This document shows, piece after piece, positions 17,987 to 26,621 of a stretch of 64,000 nucleotides of DNA (the first letter of the stretch is position 1; each line of letters starts with the position of its first letter). This DNA comes from Komagataeibacter sp. FXV3 (GTDB lineage Bacteria; Pseudomonadota; Alphaproteobacteria; Acetobacterales; Acetobacteraceae). The stretch covers positions 1-64,000 of the forward strand of contig NZ_VWPI01000044.1 in assembly GCF_015155755.1 (NCBI RefSeq). Reading direction: 5' to 3'. The translations under genes and the position numbers were made by a program. Below the pieces are notes generated by a model that saw only the letters and a program-made list of their open reading frames with translations, had not been told where the DNA came from and did no database searches.

Positions 17987-19933
17987 TTACTCGAAAATTC
18001 TTTTTATCCATGATTTTAATGTAGATATATTCTTTATGTCCACTTCAGCGTTATACCTTCCGGTAAACATCTTTATTATTATTTTCTTTCGTATCTCCTT
18101 ATCTTCTGCAAATTCGACAGCGCATGTGTTTTCGTCAACAATTCTGTTAATTTTTATTGGTGTAATGATTTCGTTGTTATCAATTGAAAGTATTGATTCT
18201 GATATATACTTTTCATCAAATCGTCCAGGGAAATGCAATAACGCCCCACGTAGTGACAGATCCATAAGTGTGACTTTTTCTATTTTCCCCTGATTATCCA
18301 GTATGGCTTCCTCGCCCATGGGAAAACGTTCGTCACGCCGACGTTTTGGCAGTTCAATACAGACCACACAGACGGCTACAAGAAGGAAAATATTCAGGAA
18401 CGACCAGACAATGGCTGAATCATAACCTGCCGATGACTGTAACGGATCATATGCGGAAAGATGCCGCATCATGCCAGTAACAATCAAGACCAGTATCAGG
18501 ACAAAAGGCCGCATAAACCCCCAGTGTATGGTAATGCCGTCACGCGCGACGCCTTTGTCCGTCACCTTGAATGGATGCCCCCACGGCTTTATGAGTCCTG
18601 TCATTACGCTAATGATCACGGATGGTGCCGAAACGATTCCCGCGACATCAGAAAGTATAGGCACATTGCCACGTTTTGTATAAATATAATTGAATACTAT
18701 ATTCAAAACGGCATATGGTCCCAGATTGGTCCACAGTTTTTCGATGGGACAGTCAATTACGGTCACGCCTGTCCACCAGAAAACACCGGGCGCAAGAAGC
18801 GTCAGCATCTTGAAGGGATATATAACCGCCCAGACAATAACACCATCGGCCATTGATATGCGATTGGCCCACCCTATTTTTGCCGGCCCAAAACTATTCC
18901 ATCGGGTGTAAATCTGCTGGATGGCACCCAGGCACCAGCGGCAGCGCTGGGTTATGTATTCCGCCAGCCCTTCTGGTGCCAGCCCCATGCTCAATTGTTC
19001 ATTCAGCAGGACGGTCCTATATCCATGCTCATACATAAGGAAGCTCGTCAGCATATCTTCCGTTACGGTCGCCGTGGCAAGACCACCACATTTTTCCAAT
19101 GCATCAGCCCGGAAAACAGCAGATGTTCCACAACAGAACGCGGCATTCCATGCATCTTTGGATTCAAGGATGGAATTAAAAAAAACACGCTGTTCGTCAG
19201 GCCAGCTTGTATGACATAAAAGATTGATCTGTATGGGATCAGGGTTGAAGAAGTGCTGCGGTGTCTGCACAATTCCAATATCCTCTTCCTCAAATATTGG
19301 AAGAACTCTCTGCAATATATTGTTTTTTACAGTAAAGTCCGCATCCAGCAGCAGAATGAAATCAGGCTTTCGCCCGGTAGAGCGTGCAATTTTTACGCCA
19401 TTATTGACGTTCCCTGCTTTTGCATGCTTGCCTTTGATGCGAAAGGTGTAATGGGCGCCATTTTCTTCCGCAAGTTTCTTCACCCATTCCCGGTTTCCAT
19501 CATCCAGAACCCACACCCGCAAATCTGGGTGAATGATGGAAGAAGCGGAAATAATACTACGCTCCAGAATATCATATGATTCATTATAGGTGGCTATAAA
19601 CACATCTGTCGGCGCATGCTGCAACGGTGACAGCAGGCCACGGTCTGCCTGCTCGCTGCGATTAATGGTTCGGCTCAGGACGACAACACCCAGAAAACCT
19701 GAACACATGGCCGTAAATTCAAAAAACACGAAAAAATATACCCATCCTTGGGCAATCCACGAATCATAGTGCGGCATTGCACTATGAATGCGCCAATACA
19801 GATATTGTATGCCAATCAAAACTGTAATCATGGCAAATATAAATCTGAAATATTTATTGTAAATTATGCGATCTACATTGCCATAATGTATGACAAGAAA
19901 ACAGGCACATAAAAGAAGAAACCAGAAAGCCAT
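17987..19933 (-). CDS. Cellulose-synthase-like GT2 glycosyltransferase with C-terminal PilZ domain
   Basis: Processive membrane glycosyltransferase, 648 residues. Three N-terminal membrane helices (to about 90), then the GT2 core with VLDDGN (144-145), LLLDADF (DxD, 197-199), TED (291-293, catalytic base) and QRCRW (329-333, the Q-x-x-RW chain-binding motif), then four to five membrane helices. The tail carries both halves of a PilZ c-di-GMP site: RRRDER (R532, R536) and DLSLRG (558-563). This is the layout of BcsA, but shorter, and no BcsB or BcsC partner is present. It sits 7 bases after an HlyD-type gene. GC falls to roughly 40% in places, a sign of transfer. Product probably a beta-glucan, linkage unknown. 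Confidence 0.9.
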   Translation of the reverse strand: MAFWFLLLCACFLVIHYGNVDRIIYNKYFRFIFAMITVLIGIQYLYWRIHSAMPHYDSWIAQGWVYFFVFFEFTAMCSGFLGVVVLSRTINRSEQADRGLLSPLQHAPTDVFIATYNESYDILERSIISASSIIHPDLRVWVLDDGNREWVKKLAEENGAHYTFRIKGKHAKAGNVNNGVKIARSTGRKPDFILLLDADFTVKNNILQRVLPIFEEEDIGIVQTPQHFFNPDPIQINLLCHTSWPDEQRVFFNSILESKDAWNAAFCCGTSAVFRADALEKCGGLATATVTEDMLTSFLMYEHGYRTVLLNEQLSMGLAPEGLAEYITQRCRWCLGAIQQIYTRWNSFGPAKIGWANRISMADGVIVWAVIYPFKMLTLLAPGVFWWTGVTVIDCPIEKLWTNLGPYAVLNIVFNYIYTKRGNVPILSDVAGIVSAPSVIISVMTGLIKPWGHPFKVTDKGVARDGITIHWGFMRPFVLILVLIVTGMMRHLSAYDPLQSSAGYDSAIVWSFLNIFLLVAVCVVCIELPKRRRDERFPMGEEAILDNQGKIEKVTLMDLSLRGALLHFPGRFDEKYISESILSIDNNEIITPIKINRIVDENTCAVEFAEDKEIRKKIIIKMFTGRYNAEVDIKNISTLKSWIKRIFE

Positions 19934-19939
19934 AAATCG

Positions 19940-21238
19940 TTACCAAAGCCAGGTCAGAAACCGCTTGATTATGGAATTATCCGTAGTAGGCAGTACGACA
20001 TGCGCTGTCCGGCCAATCATGTTGGCAGCATCCGATTGTGGCACATGTATCGCTATGCTGATCAGCCCATTCCGCCCACTGGCAGATGTAGTCGGGAAGC
20101 TGGCATACTGGTTACTGGCACTCAGGATGTTGTCACCAATGACGGATACGACACGTCCCGTATATTCCTTCTTGCCGCCTTCGATGCGGAAGCGGGCGAC
20201 CCCGCCTTCACGAATGGCGTCAATCCGGTTCTGGGGTACAATCGCCAGAACGAACAGGGACTGGTCATCAACAATCTGAAACAGGCTTTCCGCCTGGAAA
20301 ACCCTGCCGTCACCCAGATGCCGGATATTCCAGATCATGCCGGCCGTAGGGGCCTGCAGCACGGTATCGCTGAGTTGCGCATCCTCTACACGGGCTTCAG
20401 CGACTTCGTGCTCCAAACCATGTTTCTGGGCGGTCAGGCTGGCGATCTGACGGGTGATATCTGCGATACGCAGATGCACTTCATCAGCGCGTTGGGCGGA
20501 ATAGGGCGTGTCATTGGAACCGCTGTCAAGCTGGAACCCGTTTTCAGCCGCCGTGGCCTTTACCGCCAGATAATTGATACGTTCATTACTGGCGCTGACA
20601 CCATGGCTGGATGTGGAAAGCTGGGTACGGTATTTGTCCAGATAGGCACCAGACAGCCACCCTTCCTGGGCCAACTGCTGCTGGCGCTGCAGATCACGCG
20701 ATGCCAGCGCCCGTTTGGCGGCCTGCTGCCCTTCTTCCGCGCGCGCCTGTTCGACTTCGCTGCGAATATATTCGGCCTCAAGCTTGTTGTAATCTTCACC
20801 ACGCTTGCGAAGGCGATCGTACATCGTGGTCAGTTCTTGATTTTCAGCCTGATAGGCCTGCAGATCCGTTTCAACCTGCGCAAGCTGCTGCTGCAGGTGC
20901 AGAAAGGTCATGTGTTCAGCCCGGTCATTGATAATCCGGCCGAGCACCATCTTTTCTTTTACATGGGTGCCAACAGATGGAATGGCGACTTCAAGCCGAC
21001 CTGAAATTGGCGCGCGTACGTCAGTCGTATATGCGGACACAACCGCATCCGACGAAATAATCAGCTGCTGGTGCGAAAGCAGCCCCAGTGCGGTTGCGAA
21101 TACAATTATGCCTGCGCCCCCGAACTTGAGCATGCGCAGGCATTTGACCTGGTTGTTCTTATAATATTCCTGAGCCTGCTGCAGTCTGGCACGCAGGCCA
21201 TCTGGTTGTTCAGGAGGAATATCCGTTATTTCAGTCAT
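19940..21238 (-). CDS. HlyD-type periplasmic adaptor of the polysaccharide operon
   Basis: Membrane-fusion protein of 432 residues. One membrane helix near 50-68 (LKFGGAGIIVFATALGLLS), a biotinyl-lipoyl half (VRAPISGRLEVAIPSVGTHVKEKMVLGRI), a long alpha-hairpin rich in Gln/Glu (about 110-300) and the returning lipoyl half (LQAPTAGMIWNIRHLGDGRVFQAESLFQIVDD). ATG 21238 overlaps the stop of the GH8 gene (ATGA), showing translational coupling; AGGAGG-like bases lie upstream. It would bridge the GT2 synthase in the inner membrane to the TolC-type channel, a role like that of Alg44 or BgsB in other secretion systems (analogy, not proof). Confidence 0.88.
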   Translation of the reverse strand: MTEITDIPPEQPDGLRARLQQAQEYYKNNQVKCLRMLKFGGAGIIVFATALGLLSHQQLIISSDAVVSAYTTDVRAPISGRLEVAIPSVGTHVKEKMVLGRIINDRAEHMTFLHLQQQLAQVETDLQAYQAENQELTTMYDRLRKRGEDYNKLEAEYIRSEVEQARAEEGQQAAKRALASRDLQRQQQLAQEGWLSGAYLDKYRTQLSTSSHGVSASNERINYLAVKATAAENGFQLDSGSNDTPYSAQRADEVHLRIADITRQIASLTAQKHGLEHEVAEARVEDAQLSDTVLQAPTAGMIWNIRHLGDGRVFQAESLFQIVDDQSLFVLAIVPQNRIDAIREGGVARFRIEGGKKEYTGRVVSVIGDNILSASNQYASFPTTSASGRNGLISIAIHVPQSDAANMIGRTAHVVLPTTDNSIIKRFLTWLW

Positions 21239-22254
21239 CGTACATTTTGCCGCAGATCGGGATTGTGACGTTCGTCCCATGCAACATGGGCCAGCATTTT
21301 CAAGGAAGCAGAGTAATAATCATCATATGGGGTAATATCAGGCAGACCCGCAGGCAGGGTACCAACACCTTCCAGGCCAGTGCAGGTAGCGACAGCCATA
21401 TATCCGCCAGGTGTCGCACCATTATCCCGTTCGCCTGTATCCAGATCGATCCATGCGGGAATATTATGTTCAGGCCATGCGTTCCAGAAACGATGGTAAA
21501 TACCCGCGGCATCCTCGTCCCATATGCCCCCCCACCATGAATGAAGGGGCACCCGGATTGCATCGAACGAAAAACGTGGTGGCCACCCGGGGGCGGGAAT
21601 CATGTCCAGGGACCTGTTGTCAATCTGCAACCAGTCCGGAGGCAGCTTCCACATGCCGAACCTGGCAAGCTGCATCAGTTCCGCCCCATCCCGGATGAGA
21701 GCATCCCATAGGGGGGAGGGGCAAACCTGCCCCCCGGCAACCAGGGCGGGAAAAATATAATAGGACAGATTGATCGTGTGTGTATCGCCCGTCTCGAACC
21801 CGATATCGGCCGGACGCAGTATCTTCTTGTCGCCGACCTGCGCAACGAGCTGCTTCAGCACATCAGCATAAATGGCGGCCGACCTGTCGCGCAGATGGGA
21901 ATCATTCCAGCGCATGGCGCCCCGCGCCAGTGCCAGCGCCATGAGCAGTTCACCATCCGTCGCGCACAGTTTCTGCGCGACATGATCCGTCGCATCCGGC
22001 ACATAACGCCATGAATGCAGGGCATCTTTGGGACGGCTCAACCACTGATCAGTCCATTTCAGAATAAGATCAAAGGTTTCACGGTCGTTGAAATGCTGCG
22101 CACATAATAGTCCGTACCCCTGGCCTTCGCTATGTGAGATATTTTTATTACCAGTGTCACAGATACGGCCTTCCGGTAACAGGAAGCGTTTCTTGTATTC
22201 CCCCCAGTTCCCGATGGTATAGTCCTGTGCGCGTGCACCGGTCATCTTTGCCAT
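21235..22254 (-). CDS. GH8 endoglucanase (CMCax/BcsZ-like), first gene of the operon
   Basis: Glycoside hydrolase family 8, 339 residues from ATG 22254. Catalytic general acid Glu in HSEGQGYGLL (E43) and the Asp of KLCATDGELLMALALARG (D100); LPPDWL and GWPPRFSFDAIRVPL match CMCax of cellulose-producing relatives. The reading frame stays open upstream to an in-frame TAA just before 22323 and encodes a clear export signal (SRRKLSALSACTAIFSLMAK, with twin arginine), but no ATG, GTG or TTG exists there; CTG at 22323 has AGGA 9 bases upstream. The true start may therefore be non-standard. Expected role: trimming nascent glucan in the periplasm. Confidence 0.87.
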   Translation of the reverse strand: MAKMTGARAQDYTIGNWGEYKKRFLLPEGRICDTGNKNISHSEGQGYGLLCAQHFNDRETFDLILKWTDQWLSRPKDALHSWRYVPDATDHVAQKLCATDGELLMALALARGAMRWNDSHLRDRSAAIYADVLKQLVAQVGDKKILRPADIGFETGDTHTINLSYYIFPALVAGGQVCPSPLWDALIRDGAELMQLARFGMWKLPPDWLQIDNRSLDMIPAPGWPPRFSFDAIRVPLHSWWGGIWDEDAAGIYHRFWNAWPEHNIPAWIDLDTGERDNGATPGGYMAVATCTGLEGVGTLPAGLPDITPYDDYYSASLKMLAHVAWDERHNPDLRQNVR

Positions 22255-22323
22255 TAATGAAAAAATAGCAGTACAGGCTGATAAAGCGGATAGTTTTCGC
22301 CGTGATATTGCTAATTCAAACAG

Positions 22324-22605
22324 GGTTTACGGTCCTACATGGAATTCACACAATGTTGTTTCCTGATATAATATATGGCGAAAATATGTCAACATGATAT
22401 ATCTTATTTTATTAAAACGGTATAATATATTGATTTATAAAGATATTTCCGGATCTATAGAATAGCATCCTTCTGAAATATCATGTCGATATAGTAACTT
22501 ATTAATGATCCGAATTCTGGCAGATATATATTACAACCGGAACGAGTATAGAGACTTCATTACCCGTGATGGTACAGTTGCACGGACGTGACTCATGTCC
22601 CAGGT
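22324..22605. other. AT-rich promoter region of the polysaccharide operon
   Basis: About 280 bases, very AT-rich (runs such as TATATATTGATTTATAAAG), with no gene. It must contain the promoter of the four-gene operon. An IS5 remnant starts at 22606. No clear regulator site was recognised. Confidence 0.45.
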
Positions 22606-23068
22606 TTAGAAATCATTCTTTGAGATAGAAGATGAAACTTGCTGCGATCTGGATGGCAGACATGAATGTATGCCGCACCGGTCATATCTGGTCGCAATAC
22701 GTCGCCAGTCTTTCAGCTTTACGAACATGTTCTCGATAAGGTGGCACTTTTTATACAGATGCCAGTTGTAAGGTGGTTTTGATTTCCGGTTTTTCTTTGG
22801 AGAAACACAAGCTGTAATATTGCGTTTTACAAGCAGTAACCAGATCCGGTTGCTGTCATAACCCCGGTCACCGATGACTTCTTCTGTCCCGTCGGGAAGA
22901 TCTGCAAGCAGCACATCAGCCCCTTTGAAGTCACTGACCTGTCCAGCAGTCAGATGCAGGCGGACAGGCCGGCCCTGCCCATCACACACGGCATGCAGTC
23001 TTGAGCTCAATCCGCCTTTTGCGCGTCCGATATGGTGGGGAAAAGCCCCTTTTTTGAGCAGGGCCACA
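22606..23068 (-). pseudogene. IS5-family transposase remnant, 5'-truncated and frameshifted
   Basis: Minus-strand reading KKGAFPHHIGRAKGGLSSRL, HAVCDGQGRPVRLHLTAGQV, EEVIGDRGYDSN, LIENMFVKLKDWRRIATRYD is the second half of an IS5-type (IS1031/IS12528-like) DDE transposase. The start is missing beyond about 23068. One base has been lost after RYDR; the correct C-terminus TFMSAIQIAASFIFYLKE continues in the next frame. It cannot be active. It flanks the polysaccharide operon on the right, as the fragment at 16296-16429 does on the left. Confidence 0.85.
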
Positions 23069-23074
23069 AAGGCA

Positions 23075-23368
23075 ATGGCAGATAACGAGCGAACCCTGCG
23101 GCACGAGATGTGGCGGCACGATGCGGGGGATGACTGGGCAGCGTTCAATGCTCTTCCCGCCGTGATCCGCAACCGGGTTGCAACACATGCCTATGGTGCC
23201 TGGTCGGTCAATGTCATGATGCTATGGCAGCATTACAAACGGCTCCATGGGCGCACGATGCGCGCCGAGCGGGCGTTGATCCGGTATCTTGATTATTGCG
23301 AGCGGCTGGAGCGGGAAGCGTTTGCCTCGCGCTACAGCGAAGCCTACGGCGTGACCGTGCCGAGATGA
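23075..23368 (+). CDS. Small uncharacterised protein (DUF6525-like)
   Basis: A 97-residue protein, MADNERTLRHEMWRHDAGDD, with the core FNALPAVIRNRVATHAYGAW and a helical tail LIRYLDYCERLEREAFASRY. The pattern of ALP..(I/L)R.....A.W....... followed by a leucine/arginine-rich helix resembles the small alphaproteobacterial DUF6525 family; I am not certain. High-GC codon use like the core genome. The IS5 remnant lies immediately upstream, so its own promoter may have been lost. No function can be inferred. Confidence 0.5.
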   Translation: MADNERTLRHEMWRHDAGDDWAAFNALPAVIRNRVATHAYGAWSVNVMMLWQHYKRLHGRTMRAERALIRYLDYCERLEREAFASRYSEAYGVTVPR

Positions 23369-23426
23369 CACTGGCATCCGAATGCCACCATTCTGGCTTT
23401 TCAGCTCCCTGTAGCAGTCTGTCGGG

Positions 23427-24611
23427 CTATCTGGCCTGACGGGCCTGCCGCTTTCGTTGCCAGATCATGATGCCTGTTACCACCAGCATGCACACGGCCA
23501 GACCCGATAGGCATATGAGGATACGGCCGCCAGTCCCGGCTATCCTGCCGCTATGCCATGGCAACTGCATCTGCATGACCAGATTGCCCGCAGCCCCCTG
23601 GCCGGGCATGTCACCTGCCGTGATCTGACCGGTTTTCAGATCCACGGTAACCATGGGACTTCCCAGCCCGGAAGGTTCTGTTCCCTGATTGCTGAAAAGG
23701 TAGAACATGGCAGTCCCGCCATCCGGGTCCAGCAGCACTGCGGCCGGTCTCTCGCCGCTGCCATGAGCCTGCACGAAACCTGCGGCGAGGCCCTCCGCCT
23801 GATCAATCGTAACCGGTTGGACCGGGAGCCGTGTGTCCACCATGGACGGCGCGGTGGGCAGGATGGTCCGGATGACGGGATTGAACACCTCATCCTCAAG
23901 CGCCAGCGCCACCCCGCTTATGGCAATGCCCAGCAGGACAACCCATAGCCACAGCGAGACGGCCCGATGCAGGTCAAACGTGATCCGTATGGAAGAACGC
24001 CGCAGTCCGATCGCCCATGTCTTACGCCATTGCCGCCAGAATGCCTGCCGCCATGCAGGCTGGTGCAACGGAAACGTCAGGAGAAGGCCGACCACACAGT
24101 CAATCGACCACAGCATGGCCGAGATCCCCATGACCCACATGCCCGCCTGGCCCAGATCAAGGGAATAATGAACACGGTACACAAAGGACATCAGCGCACG
24201 ACGGTTGAAACAGCACCCTTCTGTCGGCCGCAGTCCCAGGATGCGTCCCGTAGCGGGATCGAGAAAGATTTCGCTTTCAACCGGATCTTTCCTGCCCGCG
24301 ACCGTTTCGGACGAATAAACCTCGATCGCACGCCCCGCAGGAGGGCGGTAGAGCAGGGCGGTTACCTGCGTTTCGGGGCGCTGCAGCTTCAGCTGCGCCA
24401 GCAATGCTGAAACCGGCAGCGAATGGGCAGGGGCAGGAGCAGGGGCATCAAACAGGTCGGGATTGAGGGCTGCGTCAATTTCCGTGCGGAACACGCTGAT
24501 GCTTCCCGTCAAACCTGCAATGAACAGCACGCCCGACAGCAGCAGCCCCGTATATCGGTGCAGGCGCACAAGGACCGGACGAACGGTTTTCAGGGTCAGG
24601 ACAGCCATCAT
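23427..24611 (-). CDS. PepSY-associated membrane protein, iron-regulated
   Basis: Inner-membrane protein of 394 residues in the PepSY_TM (DUF3649/PiuB-like) family. Four membrane segments: YTGLLLSGVLFIAGLTGSIS, a pair around 150-185 (WVMGISAMLWSIDCVVGLLL), LWLWVVLLGIAISGVALALE and the C-terminal LICLSGLAVCMLVVTGIMIW; conserved LHRYTGL and LHRAVSL. Members occur with siderophore receptors and may reduce or release iron from siderophores. ATG 24611 follows AAGG. It is divergent from a FecI gene, and a Fur-box-like sequence (24764-24782) lies between them. Confidence 0.85.
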   Translation of the reverse strand: MMAVLTLKTVRPVLVRLHRYTGLLLSGVLFIAGLTGSISVFRTEIDAALNPDLFDAPAPAPAHSLPVSALLAQLKLQRPETQVTALLYRPPAGRAIEVYSSETVAGRKDPVESEIFLDPATGRILGLRPTEGCCFNRRALMSFVYRVHYSLDLGQAGMWVMGISAMLWSIDCVVGLLLTFPLHQPAWRQAFWRQWRKTWAIGLRRSSIRITFDLHRAVSLWLWVVLLGIAISGVALALEDEVFNPVIRTILPTAPSMVDTRLPVQPVTIDQAEGLAAGFVQAHGSGERPAAVLLDPDGGTAMFYLFSNQGTEPSGLGSPMVTVDLKTGQITAGDMPGQGAAGNLVMQMQLPWHSGRIAGTGGRILICLSGLAVCMLVVTGIMIWQRKRQARQAR

Positions 24612-24763
24612 GCATGCCTTGGCACGCCCATCAGGGCAGGGCAACAAAAGAAAATAAGACGCGTTCGCATATTTGCCCGTCCGGTTTCCCAAACGCCCTG
24701 CCGAGGAATGGCATGTCTGACAATCCGGAATGTATCGAAACATCACAGTGCCGTTTTGTTATT

Positions 24764-24782
24764 GATAATGATTATTATGTTC
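24764..24782. promoter_or_regulatory. Fur-box-like site between PepSY and fecI genes
   Basis: GATAATGATTATTATGTTC, close to the classical Fur consensus in its first 15 bases. It lies between the divergent PepSY gene (minus) and fecI (plus) and could give iron repression to both. Confidence 0.7.
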
Positions 24783-24843
24783 ATATAAGGAAGCGCGTGC
24801 CCCGTCCGGGCGCTGACGCACGCTGTCAAGGAACCTTCAGGCC

Positions 24844-25353
24844 GTGGCCTCGACCGATCACCTTCTGGAAACCTATCTGGCAAACCGGTCGCGTTTCGTG
24901 TCCTTCGCCGTATCCATGGTCGGTTGCGCGGCACAGGCCGAGGATATCGTGCAGGACGCGTTTGTTCAGGTTGCATCCGTCAGGCGGCAGGGGGTCGTGT
25001 TCAACCCTGTTGCGTATCTGACCGCAATCATACGCAATCTGGCGCTTGACCATCTGCGGGCCGCGCACCGGCAGATCCCGACCGAGATCGATCATACCCT
25101 GCTGGCTGATACAGGTGCGGGGTCCATATCGCCCGAAGCCCATTGCCGCCATCGGCAGGAACTGCATACCGTGGCAAATGCCCTGGACAGCCTGCCGCCA
25201 CGCACCCGCCGCGCGTTCGAGATGTATCGCATCGGTGGCTACACATTGCAGGAAATCGCGACCGTTCTGGGTGTTTCCACCACGCGCGTGCACAAGATGA
25301 TCCAGATCGCGCTGGTGGCCTGTGCCGCGGCCCTGCCAGACATGGAGCCATAA
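24844..25353 (+). CDS. fecI: ECF sigma factor, FecI type (set 1)
   Basis: RNA polymerase sigma factor of 169 residues. Region 2 is AAQAEDIVQDAFVQVASVRR with NPVAYLTAIIRNLALDHLR; region 4 is LPPRTRRAFEMYRIGGYTLQEIATVLGVSTTRVHKMI. Followed by fecR and a receptor with an N-terminal STN domain, which is the full cell-surface signalling set: receptor binds ligand, FecR relays, FecI transcribes the receptor gene. GTG 24844 gives the family N-terminus (ASTDHLLETYL); AAGGA is 12 bases upstream. A Fur-like site lies 62 bases upstream. Confidence 0.92.
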   Translation: MASTDHLLETYLANRSRFVSFAVSMVGCAAQAEDIVQDAFVQVASVRRQGVVFNPVAYLTAIIRNLALDHLRAAHRQIPTEIDHTLLADTGAGSISPEAHCRHRQELHTVANALDSLPPRTRRAFEMYRIGGYTLQEIATVLGVSTTRVHKMIQIALVACAAALPDMEP

Positions 25354-25380
25354 AATTTTTCCCCTGGCGTTAAAAAACAG
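25351..25380 (+). promoter_or_regulatory. Candidate FecI-dependent promoter before fecR
   Basis: AAAATTTTTCCCC followed by GGCGTTAAAAAAC, starting at the fecI stop codon. A similar arrangement (TTTC, 6-7 bases, CGTTAAAAA) occurs upstream of the receptor gene at 26511-26550. Shared sequence before two genes of the set suggests a sigma-factor recognition site. Confidence 0.4.
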
Positions 25381-25452
25381 GCACCTGCGCCGTCCCTGTT
25401 GCTGGCAGCACGTTCAACGCCACTGGCGCGGAACGAAGGGGAGCGAACACGG

Positions 25453-26445
25453 ATGAGCACACAGCCAACACAGGGCGCCGAACGTGCCATGCTGGAAGCC
25501 GCCACCTGGAAAATCCGCCTCAATGAGGCACCGGATGATGAAACGGTAAGGGTGGAATGGGCCGCATGGCACGCACAGGACCCCGACCATGAGCGGGCAT
25601 GGCGCCGGATGGAACGCGCCTGGACCCTTACGGGCCAGATGGTTCCCGTAACGCCCCCGCATGACCGGCCCGCGACACCCCGGCGACCGACGGCTGGCAG
25701 AATGGCGCGGGCACGCCCGTTGCGGATTGCGGCGGCCTGCATGCTGCCGGTGGCGGCAAGCCTGCTGGCCTTCGCCACGCCGGACCTCATGTTCCGCCTG
25801 CACGCCGATTATTACACGAAAACGGGCGAAACCCGCACGGTCAGCCTGTCGGATGGAACGGCGGTAACCCTGGCCGGTCATTCCGCCATCGCCGTGCATT
25901 ATTCGGGTGGGGAACGGGGGATTACGCTGCTGGCTGGCGAGGCGTTTTTCAATGTCGTGCATGACGGAAAACGTGGCTTTGCCGTCAGGGCAGGGAATGT
26001 GACGACGCGCGATATCGGCACCGCCTTTGATGTGCAGATGGCCGGCCCCCATGTCACTGTTGCCGTGCGCGAGGGGATCGTGAGCGTATCCCGCCAGTCC
26101 GGCCCCGCCCTGCGCCTGACCGCCGGGCAGACATGGGCGGTCGACCAGCACACGGGGCAGGCCCATCGCGGCATGATCGACCCGGAGGATGTCGGTTCAT
26201 GGCGTTCGGGGCAGATGGTGCTGAACGACGTACGGTTTTCTGACGCGGTCGCGGTGCTGGGCCGCTACTATCCGGGCACTATCGTGACCCATGGTCTTGA
26301 GTACGACACCGTCCCGGTAGGGGGCGTGTATGACCTGCATCATCCCAAGGAAGCATTGGAAGCCCTGTGCGCGCTGCATGGGGGCAGCCTTGTCACACTC
26401 CCGGCGGGCCTCACCCTGGTGCTGGCGGACCACAAAGCCCACTGA
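25453..26445 (+). CDS. fecR: FecR-type anti-sigma/signal transducer (set 1)
   Basis: Inner-membrane regulator of 330 residues. The N-terminal cytoplasmic domain (DUF4880-like, WAAWHAQDPDHERAWRRMERAW) binds the sigma factor; one membrane helix near 98-118 (LRIAAACMLPVAASLLAFAT); periplasmic FecR domain YYTKTGETRTVSLSDGTAVTLAGHSAI, then GEAFFNVVHDGKRGFAVRAGNVTTRDIGTAFDVQ; and a C-terminal STN-like part (GGVYDLHHPKEALEALCALHGGS). ATG 25453 follows GGGGAG. It lies 99 bases after fecI and before its cognate receptor. Confidence 0.9.
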   Translation: MSTQPTQGAERAMLEAATWKIRLNEAPDDETVRVEWAAWHAQDPDHERAWRRMERAWTLTGQMVPVTPPHDRPATPRRPTAGRMARARPLRIAAACMLPVAASLLAFATPDLMFRLHADYYTKTGETRTVSLSDGTAVTLAGHSAIAVHYSGGERGITLLAGEAFFNVVHDGKRGFAVRAGNVTTRDIGTAFDVQMAGPHVTVAVREGIVSVSRQSGPALRLTAGQTWAVDQHTGQAHRGMIDPEDVGSWRSGQMVLNDVRFSDAVAVLGRYYPGTIVTHGLEYDTVPVGGVYDLHHPKEALEALCALHGGSLVTLPAGLTLVLADHKAH

Positions 26446-26510
26446 TGGGCGCACAACGGGCAATCAGGCCACGCACAACCACCGCCGCAGCGCTTTTTTC
26501 AGGGGACCGC

Positions 26511-26550
26511 TAAAAAAAGTTTCATCCACACGTTAAAAATAAATCGTCTC
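26511..26550 (+). promoter_or_regulatory. Candidate FecI-dependent promoter before the first receptor
   Basis: TAAAAAAAGTTTCATCC followed by ACACGTTAAAAATAAATCG, about 75-110 bases before the receptor start. The CGTTAAAAA block is shared with 25351-25380. The first part of an identical-looking A-run (CAAAAAAAGTCCCTGAACG) recurs before the second receptor near 31134. Confidence 0.4.
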
Positions 26551-26570
26551 AACGGACATGGATATACGCG

Positions 26571-26589
26571 AATGCAATTCGTTTGCATT
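26571..26589. promoter_or_regulatory. Palindrome before the first FecA-type receptor
   Basis: AATGCAA-TTCGT-TTGCATT, a perfect 7-bp dyad 33 bases before the receptor start codon. It may be an operator for an iron regulator or the receptor's translational control; the regulator is unknown. Confidence 0.4.
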
Positions 26590-26621
26590 TCATGCCAACC
26601 GTCCGCCCGTGAGACCTGACC

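Noticed and set aside
17987-19933. Canonical bacterial cellulose synthase BcsA
   Set aside because: Motifs fit, but no BcsB, BcsC or BcsD neighbours exist and the partners are HlyD and TolC types, so a classical bcs operon is not supported.
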